In this document: in pieces, positions 35,941 through 44,902 of the stretch
Layout: every line of letters begins with the position of its first letter
Position numbering within the stretch: position 1 is the stretch's first letter
Assembly: GCA_964609155.1 (NCBI GenBank)
Contig: CAZSRF010000015.1
Coordinates: 1-47,558, forward strand
Direction: 5' to 3'
Length of the DNA: 47,558 nucleotides
Origin: JAGOUU01 sp964609155
GTDB lineage: Bacteria > Pseudomonadota > Gammaproteobacteria > JAGOUU01
Made by a program: the position numbers and the translations under genes
The notes under the pieces: generated by a model
The model's database searches: none
Told to the model about the DNA's origin: nothing
Seen by the model: the letters and a program-made list of their open reading frames with translations, nothing else

Positions 35941-36747
35941 TTATATATTGCTTAATCTAACTATCTGGATATTCTCTTCCTGACACAACTGTACAAATTC
36001 TGAACTCATAAAAAATTGATACTCCATTTGTCTAACCCGCATACTCTTATCGGATAGTTCACCTGTTGCTAACAACCCTGGGTGACACATCAATAAATCT
36101 GTAGTTTTAATATTATGTAACCAATATTTAACTAAATTAGGATAATTAGCATCTAAAGAAAGTGAATACAGCCCAGCTAGCTCACCAGAAATACGAAAAC
36201 CATTTTTTATTGCTAGTTTATCAAAATTATGAGACAACATTCTTAATACTAACATTTTAATTAAAGAATCACTATTCTTAAAAGCAGGGCTTACATTTCG
36301 TAACCAAATTTTAGCATATTGATTCGGTTTATATCTTTGTTTAACCACTTGAATTAATACTTCTCGCACAATTGGAAAAGCGTGGACATGATGATGGCCA
36401 TCAATATAATTAGGCATTACACCTAGAGCTTGCTCAAATTTGTCTAGCTGTTGGTGTAGCTCTTGCTCTATCCATTGACGATTTAGCACCCTCAATAAGC
36501 TTTGAATAATTAATGTATTTAAATCTTTTGCATTATTGTCACTAAATTGATGAGTTAGATTGAAGTGAAGCCCGATATCAACTTTATTTAAGAATTGTTT
36601 TAAAAGTTGTGCTTCTTCTGGCCAATCAGGAGAATTTGTCATACAACTTGTTGCAGACAATCTCTTTGCCATTATCAAATCTCTTATCCCAGCACTAACA
36701 AATTTATTTATCGCATAATCATCCGCACAAACTGCAATTGATTTCAT
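35941..36747 (-). CDS. YdjC/ChbG-family carbohydrate deacetylase (NaxD-like)
   Basis: This metal-dependent deacetylase is expected to act on an N-acetylaminosugar carried on undecaprenyl phosphate. Residues fit the YdjC fold: metal ligands Asp9-Asp10 in CADDYAIN, His in IGLHFNLTHQF, and YIDGHHHVHAFPIV. The conserved Gly after ADDY is Ala here. It begins 4 bases inside gtrA (ATGA overlap). Francisella NaxD, which has this position beside flmF2 and flmK, deacetylates the GalNAc carrier before transfer to lipid A, and the same role is inferred. HpnK of hopanoid synthesis is an alternative family member. Confidence 0.85.
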   Translation of the reverse strand: MKSIAVCADDYAINKFVSAGIRDLIMAKRLSATSCMTNSPDWPEEAQLLKQFLNKVDIGLHFNLTHQFSDNNAKDLNTLIIQSLLRVLNRQWIEQELHQQLDKFEQALGVMPNYIDGHHHVHAFPIVREVLIQVVKQRYKPNQYAKIWLRNVSPAFKNSDSLIKMLVLRMLSHNFDKLAIKNGFRISGELAGLYSLSLDANYPNLVKYWLHNIKTTDLLMCHPGLLATGELSDKSMRVRQMEYQFFMSSEFVQLCQEENIQIVRLSNI

Positions 36748-37121
36748 CTAAATGCCCACTTGCTACTAGTAAAAAAAGTCAACAACGATACTGCCACTAA
36801 TACTATCGCTAAAGCTGTCAAATAATCCAATGTGGTATAATAAATCAATACAGAATACATTACCTCATTAATTATAAAGCTAGTTACAGCAACAAGAAAA
36901 AAGCGTCTTAGTGTTTGACTATGTGGTATGATTGAATGGCTAGTAAATGTCCAAAAACTATGACCAATGTAACTTATTTGAAAAGCGATAACAAAACCAA
37001 AACAATTAGCTAACAACGGTTGCACCCCGCCATAGTTCAGTAAAATAGCCGCAGTTAACCAGTGTACCAGCATAGCCAGGCTTCCGATAATACTAAATCT
37101 AATCCACTTTATCATAGTCAT
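36744..37121 (-). CDS. GtrA-family membrane protein
   Basis: This 126-residue protein has four membrane helices, with conserved features WIRFSIIGSLAMLVHW, YIGHSFWTF and FFTSSKWAFR. GtrA proteins are thought to flip undecaprenyl-phosphate sugars across the inner membrane. The start is ATG 37121 (ATG 37115 and TTG 37127 are possible), inside the last codons of the upstream glycosyltransferase gene. Its place between the GT2 and the deacetylase suggests flipping the aminosugar carrier made by its neighbours. Confidence 0.88.
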   Translation of the reverse strand: MTMIKWIRFSIIGSLAMLVHWLTAAILLNYGGVQPLLANCFGFVIAFQISYIGHSFWTFTSHSIIPHSQTLRRFFLVAVTSFIINEVMYSVLIYYTTLDYLTALAIVLVAVSLLTFFTSSKWAFR

Positions 37122-38082
37122 AATCAAATCTATTTCTAATCAGATACGTAGGCCTTGACTTAACTTCAGTAAATATCCTTGCTACATACTCTCCTAAAGC
37201 ACCTATTGAAAGCAGCTGTATACCACTTAAAAAAGTAATACTTACAACTAGCGTTGCCCAACCTGGTGTATCAATACCAAATAGCATAGTTTTCAACAAA
37301 ATATAGAAACCATAGCTCATAGAACCCAGTGAAATACATGCACCAATGACTCCCCATACACGTAAAGGAAAGGCACTAAAAGAAGTTATGCCTACTATAG
37401 CTAAACTAATAAGATTTCTAAAATTATATTTAGACACACCCTGGTTTCTATGGTCCATATGCACAGGAATACCCAATGTCTTAAACCCAACCCAGCTATA
37501 AAGCCCTTTCATAAACCGATGGCGTTCTGGTAACGCTCGCATTGCTTTAACAACTTTTTTGTCCAATAATCTAAAGTCACCAGCATGCGGTTCCATTTTT
37601 ACCGATGCACTAAAGTTCATAAAAGAGTAAAACCAATTACTGTATTGTCTTCTAAAGAAGCTATAATATTCTTGTTTTGTGCTGATAGCATAAACCATAT
37701 CATAACCATCTCGCCAGTGTTTAAAAAACTCTGGCAGAATGTGCAGTGGATGTTGAAAATCAGCATCCAATAAAATAACTACATCTGCCTCAGCAAGATC
37801 TAGCCCTGCCGTAATAGCATTTTCTTTACCAAAGTTTCTAGCTAATTGTACAGCTCGTAAGGGATAGTTACTAGCCATTTCAACAACAGTGTCATAAGTA
37901 TTATCTTTGCTGCCATCGTCTACAATAATAATTTCATATTTACTTGATAACTGTGCAAGTTGATCACAAACTAACTTTATTAATTCACGTAAGTTTGCTT
38001 CTTCATTATAGGCAGGAATGACCGCAGCAATATGAGGGTTTTGAATATTATTAACTCGACTAATTTCATTAATTTTTTTCAT
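37099..38082 (-). CDS. GT2 polyprenyl-phosphate glycosyltransferase (FlmF2/ArnC/DPM1-like)
   Basis: This membrane-anchored family 2 transferase loads a sugar onto undecaprenyl phosphate. The GT-A domain includes VIPAYNEEANLRELI, the donor motif IIVDDGSKDNT, the metal-binding DADFQHP and the acceptor-site motif QxxRW-equivalent region (RHRFMKGLYSWVGF). Two C-terminal membrane helices (about 230-300) follow. The order GT2-gtrA-deacetylase-arnT-like matches the Francisella flmF2-naxD-flmK logic. The spacing of 34 bases after queH and the tight overlap with gtrA suggest one transcript from here to 32688. Confidence 0.88.
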   Translation of the reverse strand: MKKINEISRVNNIQNPHIAAVIPAYNEEANLRELIKLVCDQLAQLSSKYEIIIVDDGSKDNTYDTVVEMASNYPLRAVQLARNFGKENAITAGLDLAEADVVILLDADFQHPLHILPEFFKHWRDGYDMVYAISTKQEYYSFFRRQYSNWFYSFMNFSASVKMEPHAGDFRLLDKKVVKAMRALPERHRFMKGLYSWVGFKTLGIPVHMDHRNQGVSKYNFRNLISLAIVGITSFSAFPLRVWGVIGACISLGSMSYGFYILLKTMLFGIDTPGWATLVVSITFLSGIQLLSIGALGEYVARIFTEVKSRPTYLIRNRFDYDYDKVD

Positions 38083-38116
38083 ATCTATATAGCCATCTTT
38101 TGTTAATTTAATATAT

Positions 38117-38785
38117 TTATGAGTCTATATCATCATTAATTCCGTAATATTTTACACCTCGGACGATCCTCTTACGCCCATTATCCATTCGCCAGTTATT
38201 AGTATCTCGCAAAGAGTAAGCACAACCACAATATTCTTGCATATAAAATTTTTCTTGTTTAGAGATATCTAACATCCTTTTAGAACCACCATGCTGTCTC
38301 CAATTATACGTCCAATAAGTTAAACCCGGATACAAATTAGCTGCACGTACACCAACAATATTAATTTGTTCTAAATTTTTCCAACGGGAAATACCAAGAG
38401 TACTACTAATAACATCAAAGTTATGGGCATAAGCATGATGCGCTGTCTTTTCAAAACGCATATCAAAACACATAGTACATCGTACCCCACGTTCTGGTTC
38501 TTGCTCCATGCCTTTTGCTTGTGCAAACCAATTTCCACGATCATAGTCAGCATCAATAAATTCTATTTTATGTTTATCTGCAAATCGTTTATTTTCATCT
38601 TTACGTAGTATGTATTCTTCTTTGGGATGAATATTTGGGTTATAAAAGTAAACAGTAAAATCTATATTTGATTGGTATATTGCATCCATGATTTCTCCTG
38701 AACAAGGTGCACAACAAGAATGCAGCAATAATTTCTTCGTACCATTAGGTAAAATTAATTTTTCACGGTCTGTGCAATATGACAT
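38117..38785 (-). CDS. queH: Epoxyqueuosine reductase QueH
   Basis: QueH is the cobalamin-independent epoxyqueuosine reductase, carrying an iron-sulfur cluster and a mononuclear iron. It converts epoxyqueuosine to queuosine at tRNA position 34. It has LLLHSCCAPCSG with Cys24, Cys25 and Cys28, VRCTMCFDMRFEKTA, and YCGCAYSLRDTN, all diagnostic of the former DUF208 family. It follows tgt by 11 bases on the same strand, consistent with a queuosine unit. Confidence 0.93.
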   Translation of the reverse strand: MSYCTDREKLILPNGTKKLLLHSCCAPCSGEIMDAIYQSNIDFTVYFYNPNIHPKEEYILRKDENKRFADKHKIEFIDADYDRGNWFAQAKGMEQEPERGVRCTMCFDMRFEKTAHHAYAHNFDVISSTLGISRWKNLEQINIVGVRAANLYPGLTYWTYNWRQHGGSKRMLDISKQEKFYMQEYCGCAYSLRDTNNWRMDNGRKRIVRGVKYYGINDDIDS

Positions 38786-38796
38786 AATTTATTTTT

Positions 38797-39996
38797 TTAT
38801 TTATTTTCACTGCTTAAAATTACCTCTCGCATCCTATCACAAGCCTGCTGCATAACTGCAACATTATGAATACAGGCTAGCCTAGTATAGGCAACTTGAT
38901 TAGATTTAAATAAAAAATGCAGATAAGATCTTGTATAATTTTTACAAGTATAACAAGAGCAATCCGGCATTATTGGTCGTTCATCTAATCTATATATTTG
39001 TTTTTTAATTAAAATCCTAGCTTCTTTGTTTTCTGTTCCACTAAATTTTAACCAATGATTTTCCTCGTCTTTTTCGATTATGCCACAATACAGAGCTCCA
39101 TGTCTTGCATTGCGCGTAGGTGCCACACAATCAAAGATATCTACCCCCATTCTGACTACATCAAATAAATCTTGTGGGTTTAACCCAACCCCCATAGTAT
39201 ATCTTATCTTATTTTTGGGCAAAACAGGTTCAAGCCATTGCATAATTAATCTTGTTTGAGCCATATCAAAGCCTATAGACTCACCACCTATAGCTATGCC
39301 ATCGGTATGTTGATTAATAATATATTCTGCACTTTGAAGTCTTAAATCTTGGTAGGTTCCACCTTGTATAATCCCAAAGATTGCTTGCTCATAACCATAA
39401 TCAGAAGTTGTTTGTTTGCGATGCTGTTCCAGCGATCTATTCAACCAACGATGAGTCCGTTCCATAATCTCAATAGTTTGTTCTTTCGGTATTCCATCAG
39501 GCGTGCACTGATCAAAGGCCATAATGATATCTGCACCTATAGTCTTTTGAGTAATAATTGAAGATTCGGGTGTCATATTAATGATATTTTTTGTTTCTGG
39601 GTGACAAATCCGTACCCCTTCTTCAGTAATCTTGCAATTTTTAGGATTCGTATTAGCCAAAGAAAAAACCTGAAACCCACCGCTATCAGTTAGCATGGGT
39701 CCATGCCAATTCATAAAGTTATGCATACCGCCTGCATGATGAATAACTTCCATCCCTGGCGCTACCAACATATGATAAGTATTACCACCTAAAACTATTT
39801 GGCTATTTACCATACTAGCATCAATTGTATCAAGGTTATTAAATACAGCACGAGTGGCTACCGGCATAAAGCATGGGGTAGTAAAACTTCCATGTGCTGT
39901 CTGAACGTCCAAAACTCTAGCCTTAGTGTGTTTACATGTAGCTAGTAATGTACTTGTAAATTTGGTAGATTTATCTAATGCAGTATTTTTATTCAC
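38797..39996 (-). CDS. tgt: tRNA-guanine transglycosylase, divergent substrate loop
   Basis: Tgt exchanges guanine 34 for preQ1 (or queuine) in GUN-anticodon tRNAs. Recognised features are DSGGFQVFSL, ADIIMAFDQCTPDG with the base-reading Asp, CVAPTRNARHGALY, and the zinc set CSCYTC plus a His in IHNV. Two features are unusual. The substrate loop, normally GG(L/V)(S/A)VGE, is GGESIGF, and DECTP is DQCTP. An insertion (KDEENHWLKFSGTENKEAR) also brings the length to 399, against the usual 375. It stands first in the minus-strand run. A divergent promoter region with dsbB lies at 39997-40067. Confidence 0.93.
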   Translation of the reverse strand: MNKNTALDKSTKFTSTLLATCKHTKARVLDVQTAHGSFTTPCFMPVATRAVFNNLDTIDASMVNSQIVLGGNTYHMLVAPGMEVIHHAGGMHNFMNWHGPMLTDSGGFQVFSLANTNPKNCKITEEGVRICHPETKNIINMTPESSIITQKTIGADIIMAFDQCTPDGIPKEQTIEIMERTHRWLNRSLEQHRKQTTSDYGYEQAIFGIIQGGTYQDLRLQSAEYIINQHTDGIAIGGESIGFDMAQTRLIMQWLEPVLPKNKIRYTMGVGLNPQDLFDVVRMGVDIFDCVAPTRNARHGALYCGIIEKDEENHWLKFSGTENKEARILIKKQIYRLDERPIMPDCSCYTCKNYTRSYLHFLFKSNQVAYTRLACIHNVAVMQQACDRMREVILSSENK

Positions 39997-40067
39997 TTGT
40001 ATACTAAATTTATATCTCTAATTAAAATTAAACATATTAGCACACTAAACTAGCTTGCAGGAGACTT

Positions 40068-40568
40068 ATGTTAAACATAAAATCTAGAAATGTCTTTTTA
40101 GGCCTATTTTTAGTAACCTCTGGCTTAATTGCTTACGCTTTATATTTACAATACTATCAAAATCTTGCTCCTTGTCCTCTTTGTATGCTTCAAAGAGTCA
40201 TCTACATAGCAATTGCAGTTGTTTCATTGCTCGCTTATTGGCACAATCCTATGGTTAAAGGTATGCGTAACTACGCCTTAGTGAATACAATTTTAGTCTT
40301 AACAGGTCTTGGTCTTGCCGGACGCCAAATCTGGCTAGAAAGCTTACCCCCTGAGCTTGTACCAGCCTGCGGTCCTAGCCTAGACGTTTTGTTACAGTAT
40401 TTACCATTATTCGAAGCATTAAAAGTAGCTATTAAAGGCAGTGGCGATTGTGCAAAAATAAATTGGGCTTTGTATGGCCTCTCAATTGCATCCTGGTCAT
40501 TTATAAGCTTCTTAGGAATTTTATTAGTTAATTTAAAAACTTTATTCAAGCCTATTGGCAGGTTTTAA
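40068..40568 (+). CDS. dsbB: Disulfide bond formation protein DsbB
   Basis: DsbB is an inner-membrane quinone reductase that reoxidises DsbA. It has four membrane helices, the first cysteine pair Cys36-Pro-Leu-Cys39 in APCPLCMLQR, the second pair Cys101 and Cys128 in PACGPS and GDCAKI, and the quinone-site Arg in GRQIW. AGGAGA lies five bases before ATG 40068. Its stop overlaps convergent hemY by 17 bases. Substrates may include the pilus machinery nearby. Confidence 0.96.
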   Translation: MLNIKSRNVFLGLFLVTSGLIAYALYLQYYQNLAPCPLCMLQRVIYIAIAVVSLLAYWHNPMVKGMRNYALVNTILVLTGLGLAGRQIWLESLPPELVPACGPSLDVLLQYLPLFEALKVAIKGSGDCAKINWALYGLSIASWSFISFLGILLVNLKTLFKPIGRF

Positions 40569-41877
40569 AATACTGTTCAAATATTTCTAAGCTTTCCTGC
40601 TTCTTGCCAGTCTTAAGTAGCACATAGCCAAGATAATAATCAATAGGCAATCTAGCATGCTTAATGTAATGATTTAATTTTTTTGCCTGGTTAAGATATT
40701 GAAAAGCTTTAGTATAATCTTCATGTTTAATAGCAATCTTGCCTAATACAAATAACAATACTAAATTATTATTATAAAAGTCATAAGTAAGATACTTTTC
40801 TAAAATACGTATATGTTGTTCGTTATAAGCAATCTTTCCAAAAAGCTCTATTAATTCATATTGAAAGTTTTGCACAGAGGGATCTTTAAAATCTTTTAAT
40901 AATTTATCTATTAGATTTAATGCTATCTTATCTAATTCTTCTTTTTCATGCATAGATATTACAATGGGATCAGGCTTAACAGTATTTACAGCAGATGCTA
41001 GCGTTTCTCCGTACTTATCTTTGATTAAATACAGACTGGTCAGATAAGCGATGACAACTTCTGGATTATGGCGTGCTTTCTTATTTAAATAATTATTATA
41101 AAACTCATCTATTCTTATTTTTAATTGCGCATAGCTCAATATTCCTGTAGAACTTACACCAACACTATTAAAATAATTTTTTGCTGTTTTTACCTCGTAA
41201 TTAAATATTTCTTGTGACGAATAAATTTTGTATCTTTTTAAATTTGGCAATAATTTTAAAATACTATGCCAGTCTTTAAGATTCGTAAATACTGTTAATA
41301 GTTGTTTTAGAACTAGTTTATTAATCCCAAATTCGTCTTGTAAATGATTTAAAGTTGCTAAAGCAGCTTCATATTCTTGATTAGCAATTTGTAAATTTGC
41401 TTGCATAAGACCAATCGACAATCCATTAGATGGTGAACTTTCAAACGCATGACGCAAATATTCATCTCTTTTATCGAAATTAGATAGCTCTTGTGCAGCT
41501 TTTGCTGCTGTTAAATAATTTACCAATGGTTTATTTTGCTTTTTAGCTGATTTTATTAACAAACGCTCTGCTTTTTTGTAATTACCTTCTTCTAGCTTTA
41601 ATAAACCTTCCGTTGTTTGATAATGAATTTTCTTTTGCTGACGGTTAAAAAACCATTTTTTTGTCCTATAGGGTATGTTATATATAAACTTAATAAATAC
41701 GACGCTTTTATGAAAGCCCAATACCGTAAATAATACAATTAATACTCCTAGCCAGAATCCTAATTCTATAGCCCAAGATTTATATACGATAAGAATATAG
41801 CCACTATCTTGTTTAATCGCTATCCCAATAACTATTGAAACTAGGATAACCGTCAACAGGGTGAATAATTTTTTCAT
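40552..41877 (-). CDS. hemY: HemY, tetratricopeptide membrane protein
   Basis: HemY is an inner-membrane protein of the hemCDXY operon, thought to help later tetrapyrrole steps. It has two N-terminal membrane helices (LFTLLTVILVSIVIGIAI, about 4-22, and ELGFWLGVLIVLFTVLGF). A HemY_N segment (RTKKWFFNRQQKKIHYQTTEGLLKLEEGNY) and TPR helical repeats through the rest of its 441 residues follow (ALATLNHLQDEFGINKL, YLNQAKKLNHYIKHARLPID). It is unrelated to protoporphyrinogen oxidase HemY of Gram-positives. Six bases separate it from hemX. Confidence 0.88.
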   Translation of the reverse strand: MKKLFTLLTVILVSIVIGIAIKQDSGYILIVYKSWAIELGFWLGVLIVLFTVLGFHKSVVFIKFIYNIPYRTKKWFFNRQQKKIHYQTTEGLLKLEEGNYKKAERLLIKSAKKQNKPLVNYLTAAKAAQELSNFDKRDEYLRHAFESSPSNGLSIGLMQANLQIANQEYEAALATLNHLQDEFGINKLVLKQLLTVFTNLKDWHSILKLLPNLKRYKIYSSQEIFNYEVKTAKNYFNSVGVSSTGILSYAQLKIRIDEFYNNYLNKKARHNPEVVIAYLTSLYLIKDKYGETLASAVNTVKPDPIVISMHEKEELDKIALNLIDKLLKDFKDPSVQNFQYELIELFGKIAYNEQHIRILEKYLTYDFYNNNLVLLFVLGKIAIKHEDYTKAFQYLNQAKKLNHYIKHARLPIDYYLGYVLLKTGKKQESLEIFEQYFKTCQ

Positions 41878-41883
41878 GATCTC

Positions 41884-42939
41884 TTATAAAGGTGCAAAAT
41901 TAGATAGGTTATTAATCTCTTTTGAGATCTCTTGTAAATCTACAAATGGCATACTTAAATCTGTAGCTTTCAGTTTAGACAAAATATTCAATAATTTAGG
42001 TTTAGCACTTGAATCATTAACAAAATATAATTGAATATTATGCTCAATATCTGCCATATTTTTAGCATATAAAACTTGATTTCTCTCTAGTATATTTAAA
42101 CTAATTTCAGCTGCTTTTAGTTTTAAATACGTTTTAAGCATATCAATCTGCTCTTGTGTTAACAGTCTTTTAAAACTATTTTCTGAGTCTTTTATATTTC
42201 TGATAGTAATTAATGATCGCAAGTTATTTTGAATATCGGTAAATACTTTCTTCCAATAAGAGGCTTCTTGTATTTTAGTAGTAAAATCTTGAGAGTATGT
42301 AGTTCTATCAACAGTTATTTTAGTTTGGTTAGTAATTAAAAAGTCTTTTAATGATAAATGTTCTACCAAATTTGTGTATTCTTGTAGTAGTGCTTGTAGA
42401 TTATCAACATCAGGTTGATTTATTTGGGTAATCTGCTCCATTTTTAACATCACAAGCTTACGCAAATTAGTCAGATCCAATAAATTTTGTGACTTTATTG
42501 TTTCTTGCACAGTGTTCAAAATTATTAATGTATTAACTGTATCATGATCAGCATTAAGTTTAACAATCGCAAGGTTAACTAAAGATTTTAAATGAATAAA
42601 CAATGTTGCCAATTGTAACTGAGCTTGCACATTAGATAACTTGTTCTTTTCAGATTCTTCAACTTGCTTAATGATGGGCTCTACTCTAGACTGGTAAGAA
42701 GCTACTTGTTTCTCTAAGCTGATTAAATCAGCGCGCAATTGCGATACCACCATACTATGACGACTCGGATCACCATTAAGATAAACTGCAGTTAACAATA
42801 AACATAAATTAACAAAACTCACAATGAAAGCCCACCTAATAAGATTCTTACTAAGTCTAAAATCTTTAAATAACTTAGCTTTTAGATCTTCTTGGGTTTC
42901 TACCACAACAGCCACCTGAGTTTCATTTGTATTAGTCAT
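41884..42939 (-). CDS. hemX: HemX, membrane-anchored coiled-coil protein
   Basis: HemX is a bitopic protein with an N-terminal cytoplasmic region, one membrane helix (IRWAFIVSFVNLCLLLTAVYL, about 34-55) and a long periplasmic coiled coil (VVSQLRADLISLEKQVASYQ) then helical bundle. It is historically named uroporphyrinogen III methyltransferase, but this product has no SAM-binding domain, so it is the non-enzymatic HemX type. ATG 42939 follows hemD by 43 bases. The assignment rests on operon position and layout. Confidence 0.85.
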   Translation of the reverse strand: MTNTNETQVAVVVETQEDLKAKLFKDFRLSKNLIRWAFIVSFVNLCLLLTAVYLNGDPSRHSMVVSQLRADLISLEKQVASYQSRVEPIIKQVEESEKNKLSNVQAQLQLATLFIHLKSLVNLAIVKLNADHDTVNTLIILNTVQETIKSQNLLDLTNLRKLVMLKMEQITQINQPDVDNLQALLQEYTNLVEHLSLKDFLITNQTKITVDRTTYSQDFTTKIQEASYWKKVFTDIQNNLRSLITIRNIKDSENSFKRLLTQEQIDMLKTYLKLKAAEISLNILERNQVLYAKNMADIEHNIQLYFVNDSSAKPKLLNILSKLKATDLSMPFVDLQEISKEINNLSNFAPL

Positions 42940-42982
42940 TTTAATTCTTAATCTTACCTATCAAATCTAGTGCATATCTCTT

Positions 42983-43813
42983 TTAAAGTTTATTTAATTT
43001 TCTAATCATATCAATTATAACTTGATCATTTATACAGTTTGTACAATTAATTTTTGAAAATCCTAGTTGTTTTGCATAATCTGCTATTCGAGAGCTAATA
43101 ACTATGAGCTCTGCTGCAAGGATCTCATTGATAATATTTTTACTTAGCTTTGAATAGAAGTTTTCTAAAATCTTTAAACTTGTAACTAAAATAATTATTT
43201 TACACTGGTTTTTGTTACTCTCTGTTATCATTTCTTGAGTTATCATCTCTCGGGTTATCAGGCCCTCTGGGCAAGAAGTTTGATAACTTATCACTTCACT
43301 CCAGCTAGCAACTAGCTTAGATAAATGCCGCGACAAATATTCTCTACTTGCCTCTCCTCTAATGAGAACAGCACTGTGATTATTTAGCGCTGATATCCCT
43401 TCATGTTCAATTAGCAAAGATAAAAAACTTTCACTATTTTCTTGATATCCTGAGTTAGGAAAAATAACATTTTTAATACCATATTCTTCAAGCTTTTTAG
43501 CCGTAACACTACCTATAGCATAAACTTTAACTTGTTTAATGTACTTTATTAGATCAGAGGTCATTACAGTTGATTTAAAAAGTCCTTCAACTGCATTAAC
43601 ACTGGCAAAAATTATAAGAGAAAATTTCAACTGCTGTAATCTTATTAAATTCTCGTGCAAATTATTTTTAGCAAAATCTAATGGGTTAAAAAATACAATT
43701 TCCAAACATGGAAGACAAACGACATGATAATCCTCATCTAATGCCTGAATTAAACCTGACGCACGATCTATAGGCCTTGTTACTATTACTGTAGTACACT
43801 TAGGTTTAAGCAA
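42983..43813 (-). CDS. hemD: Uroporphyrinogen-III synthase
   Basis: HemD closes hydroxymethylbilane with inversion of ring D. The sequence is divergent, as usual for this family. It has the two-domain pattern VIVTRPIDRASGLIQALDE, INA/ASVNAVEGLF, YAIGSVTAKKLEEYGIKN and ALNNHSAVLIRGEASREYLS. I choose TTG 43813 over the GTG at 43861. AAAGG lies eight bases upstream of the TTG, the hemC stop is then only 4 bases before it, and the domain begins immediately (MLKPKCTTVIVTRP). The alternative adds 16 residues (MVVVGLLQTYWRKGDN) that read in the hemC tail. Confidence 0.88.
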   Translation of the reverse strand: MLKPKCTTVIVTRPIDRASGLIQALDEDYHVVCLPCLEIVFFNPLDFAKNNLHENLIRLQQLKFSLIIFASVNAVEGLFKSTVMTSDLIKYIKQVKVYAIGSVTAKKLEEYGIKNVIFPNSGYQENSESFLSLLIEHEGISALNNHSAVLIRGEASREYLSRHLSKLVASWSEVISYQTSCPEGLITREMITQEMITESNKNQCKIIILVTSLKILENFYSKLSKNIINEILAAELIVISSRIADYAKQLGFSKINCTNCINDQVIIDMIRKLNKL

Positions 43814-43817
43814 ATTG

Positions 43818-44798
43818 TCACCTTTGCGCCAGTAAGTTTGCAATAATCCCACGACCACCAACTGACAGTAATTGACTTGCTAATTGCTCACCTATGTCAA
43901 CGGCATCCTGTGCATTGCCTGTTAAGCTTGCGCTAACCTGCTGACTACCATCAGGGGACGCTAATTGTCCATTTAAAGTTAATTCTAACTTATTATCTTT
44001 ATCAATCTGCTTTATTTCGGCTAACGCTGCAATAGGAATCTCACAACTGCCACCTAACACGTAATTAAAAGAGCGTTCTGCTTTAGCCCTCAAGCTGGTT
44101 TCTGTACAATTTATTTTATTCAGTATGTCCCTTATAGCTGTATCATCTGATCTCGCCTCTACAGTTACAATACCTTGCCCCGGGGCAGGTAAAAAATGAT
44201 TCACAGGTAAATATTCTGTAATATATTTATTTCCATAAGAACTTGCTGTTAATCCATATAGCCGATGTACACCGGCACTTGCTAAAACTATCGCTTGATA
44301 TTCTGATTCTTTAGCAAAAACTTTTTTCATTCTCGTGTCTATATTACCGCGTAGTGAAATAATATTTAAATCTGGACGAAATATCTTTAATTGGGCCGCA
44401 CGTCTTAAACTCGAAGTACCAACATTTGCCCCTAAAGGTAATTCTAATAAACTTTGATATTGTTTAGAAATCAAAACATCCCTTACATCCTCACGCGAAC
44501 AAAATGCAACGAGCTCTAAACCCGGTGGCTGCTCTCCAGGCATATCTTTTAAAGAATGCACGGCGATATCAGCCTCGCCATTTAATAACGTTGTTTCTAA
44601 CTCTCTAACAAATAGTCCTTTGCCTCCAATTTTAGATAAAGAAGTATTTAAAATTTTATCGCCCTGAGTTTTTACTTTTATTAATTCTATAGTCAAATTC
44701 AAACTAGGCCATTCTTTTTTAATTAGCTCAGCAACCCAATTAGCTTGCCAAAGCGCTAATTTACTTTCTCTAGTGGCAATTTTGATTGTACTTTTCAT
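43818..44798 (-). CDS. hemC: Porphobilinogen deaminase (hydroxymethylbilane synthase)
   Basis: HemC polymerises four porphobilinogen units. It has RESKLALWQANWVAELI, the catalytic Asp in ADIAVHSLKDMP, the substrate-binding GTSSLRRAAQL and SLRGNIDTRM, and Cys252 in LGGSCEIPIAAL, which carries the dipyrromethane cofactor. The length of 326 is a little above typical. It is the first gene of hemC-hemD-hemX-hemY, with ATG 44798. The upstream 104-base gap shared with the divergent permease holds both promoters. Confidence 0.97.
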   Translation of the reverse strand: MKSTIKIATRESKLALWQANWVAELIKKEWPSLNLTIELIKVKTQGDKILNTSLSKIGGKGLFVRELETTLLNGEADIAVHSLKDMPGEQPPGLELVAFCSREDVRDVLISKQYQSLLELPLGANVGTSSLRRAAQLKIFRPDLNIISLRGNIDTRMKKVFAKESEYQAIVLASAGVHRLYGLTASSYGNKYITEYLPVNHFLPAPGQGIVTVEARSDDTAIRDILNKINCTETSLRAKAERSFNYVLGGSCEIPIAALAEIKQIDKDNKLELTLNGQLASPDGSQQVSASLTGNAQDAVDIGEQLASQLLSVGGRGIIANLLAQR

Positions 44799-44902
44799 AA
44801 TATCTTGATTACTATTAAATTTACAATTGTAATTATATTACGTATCTGTTCAAATAAATAGATTAATATCTCTTATCAGAACCCCATAAAATACTCTAAC
44901 GC

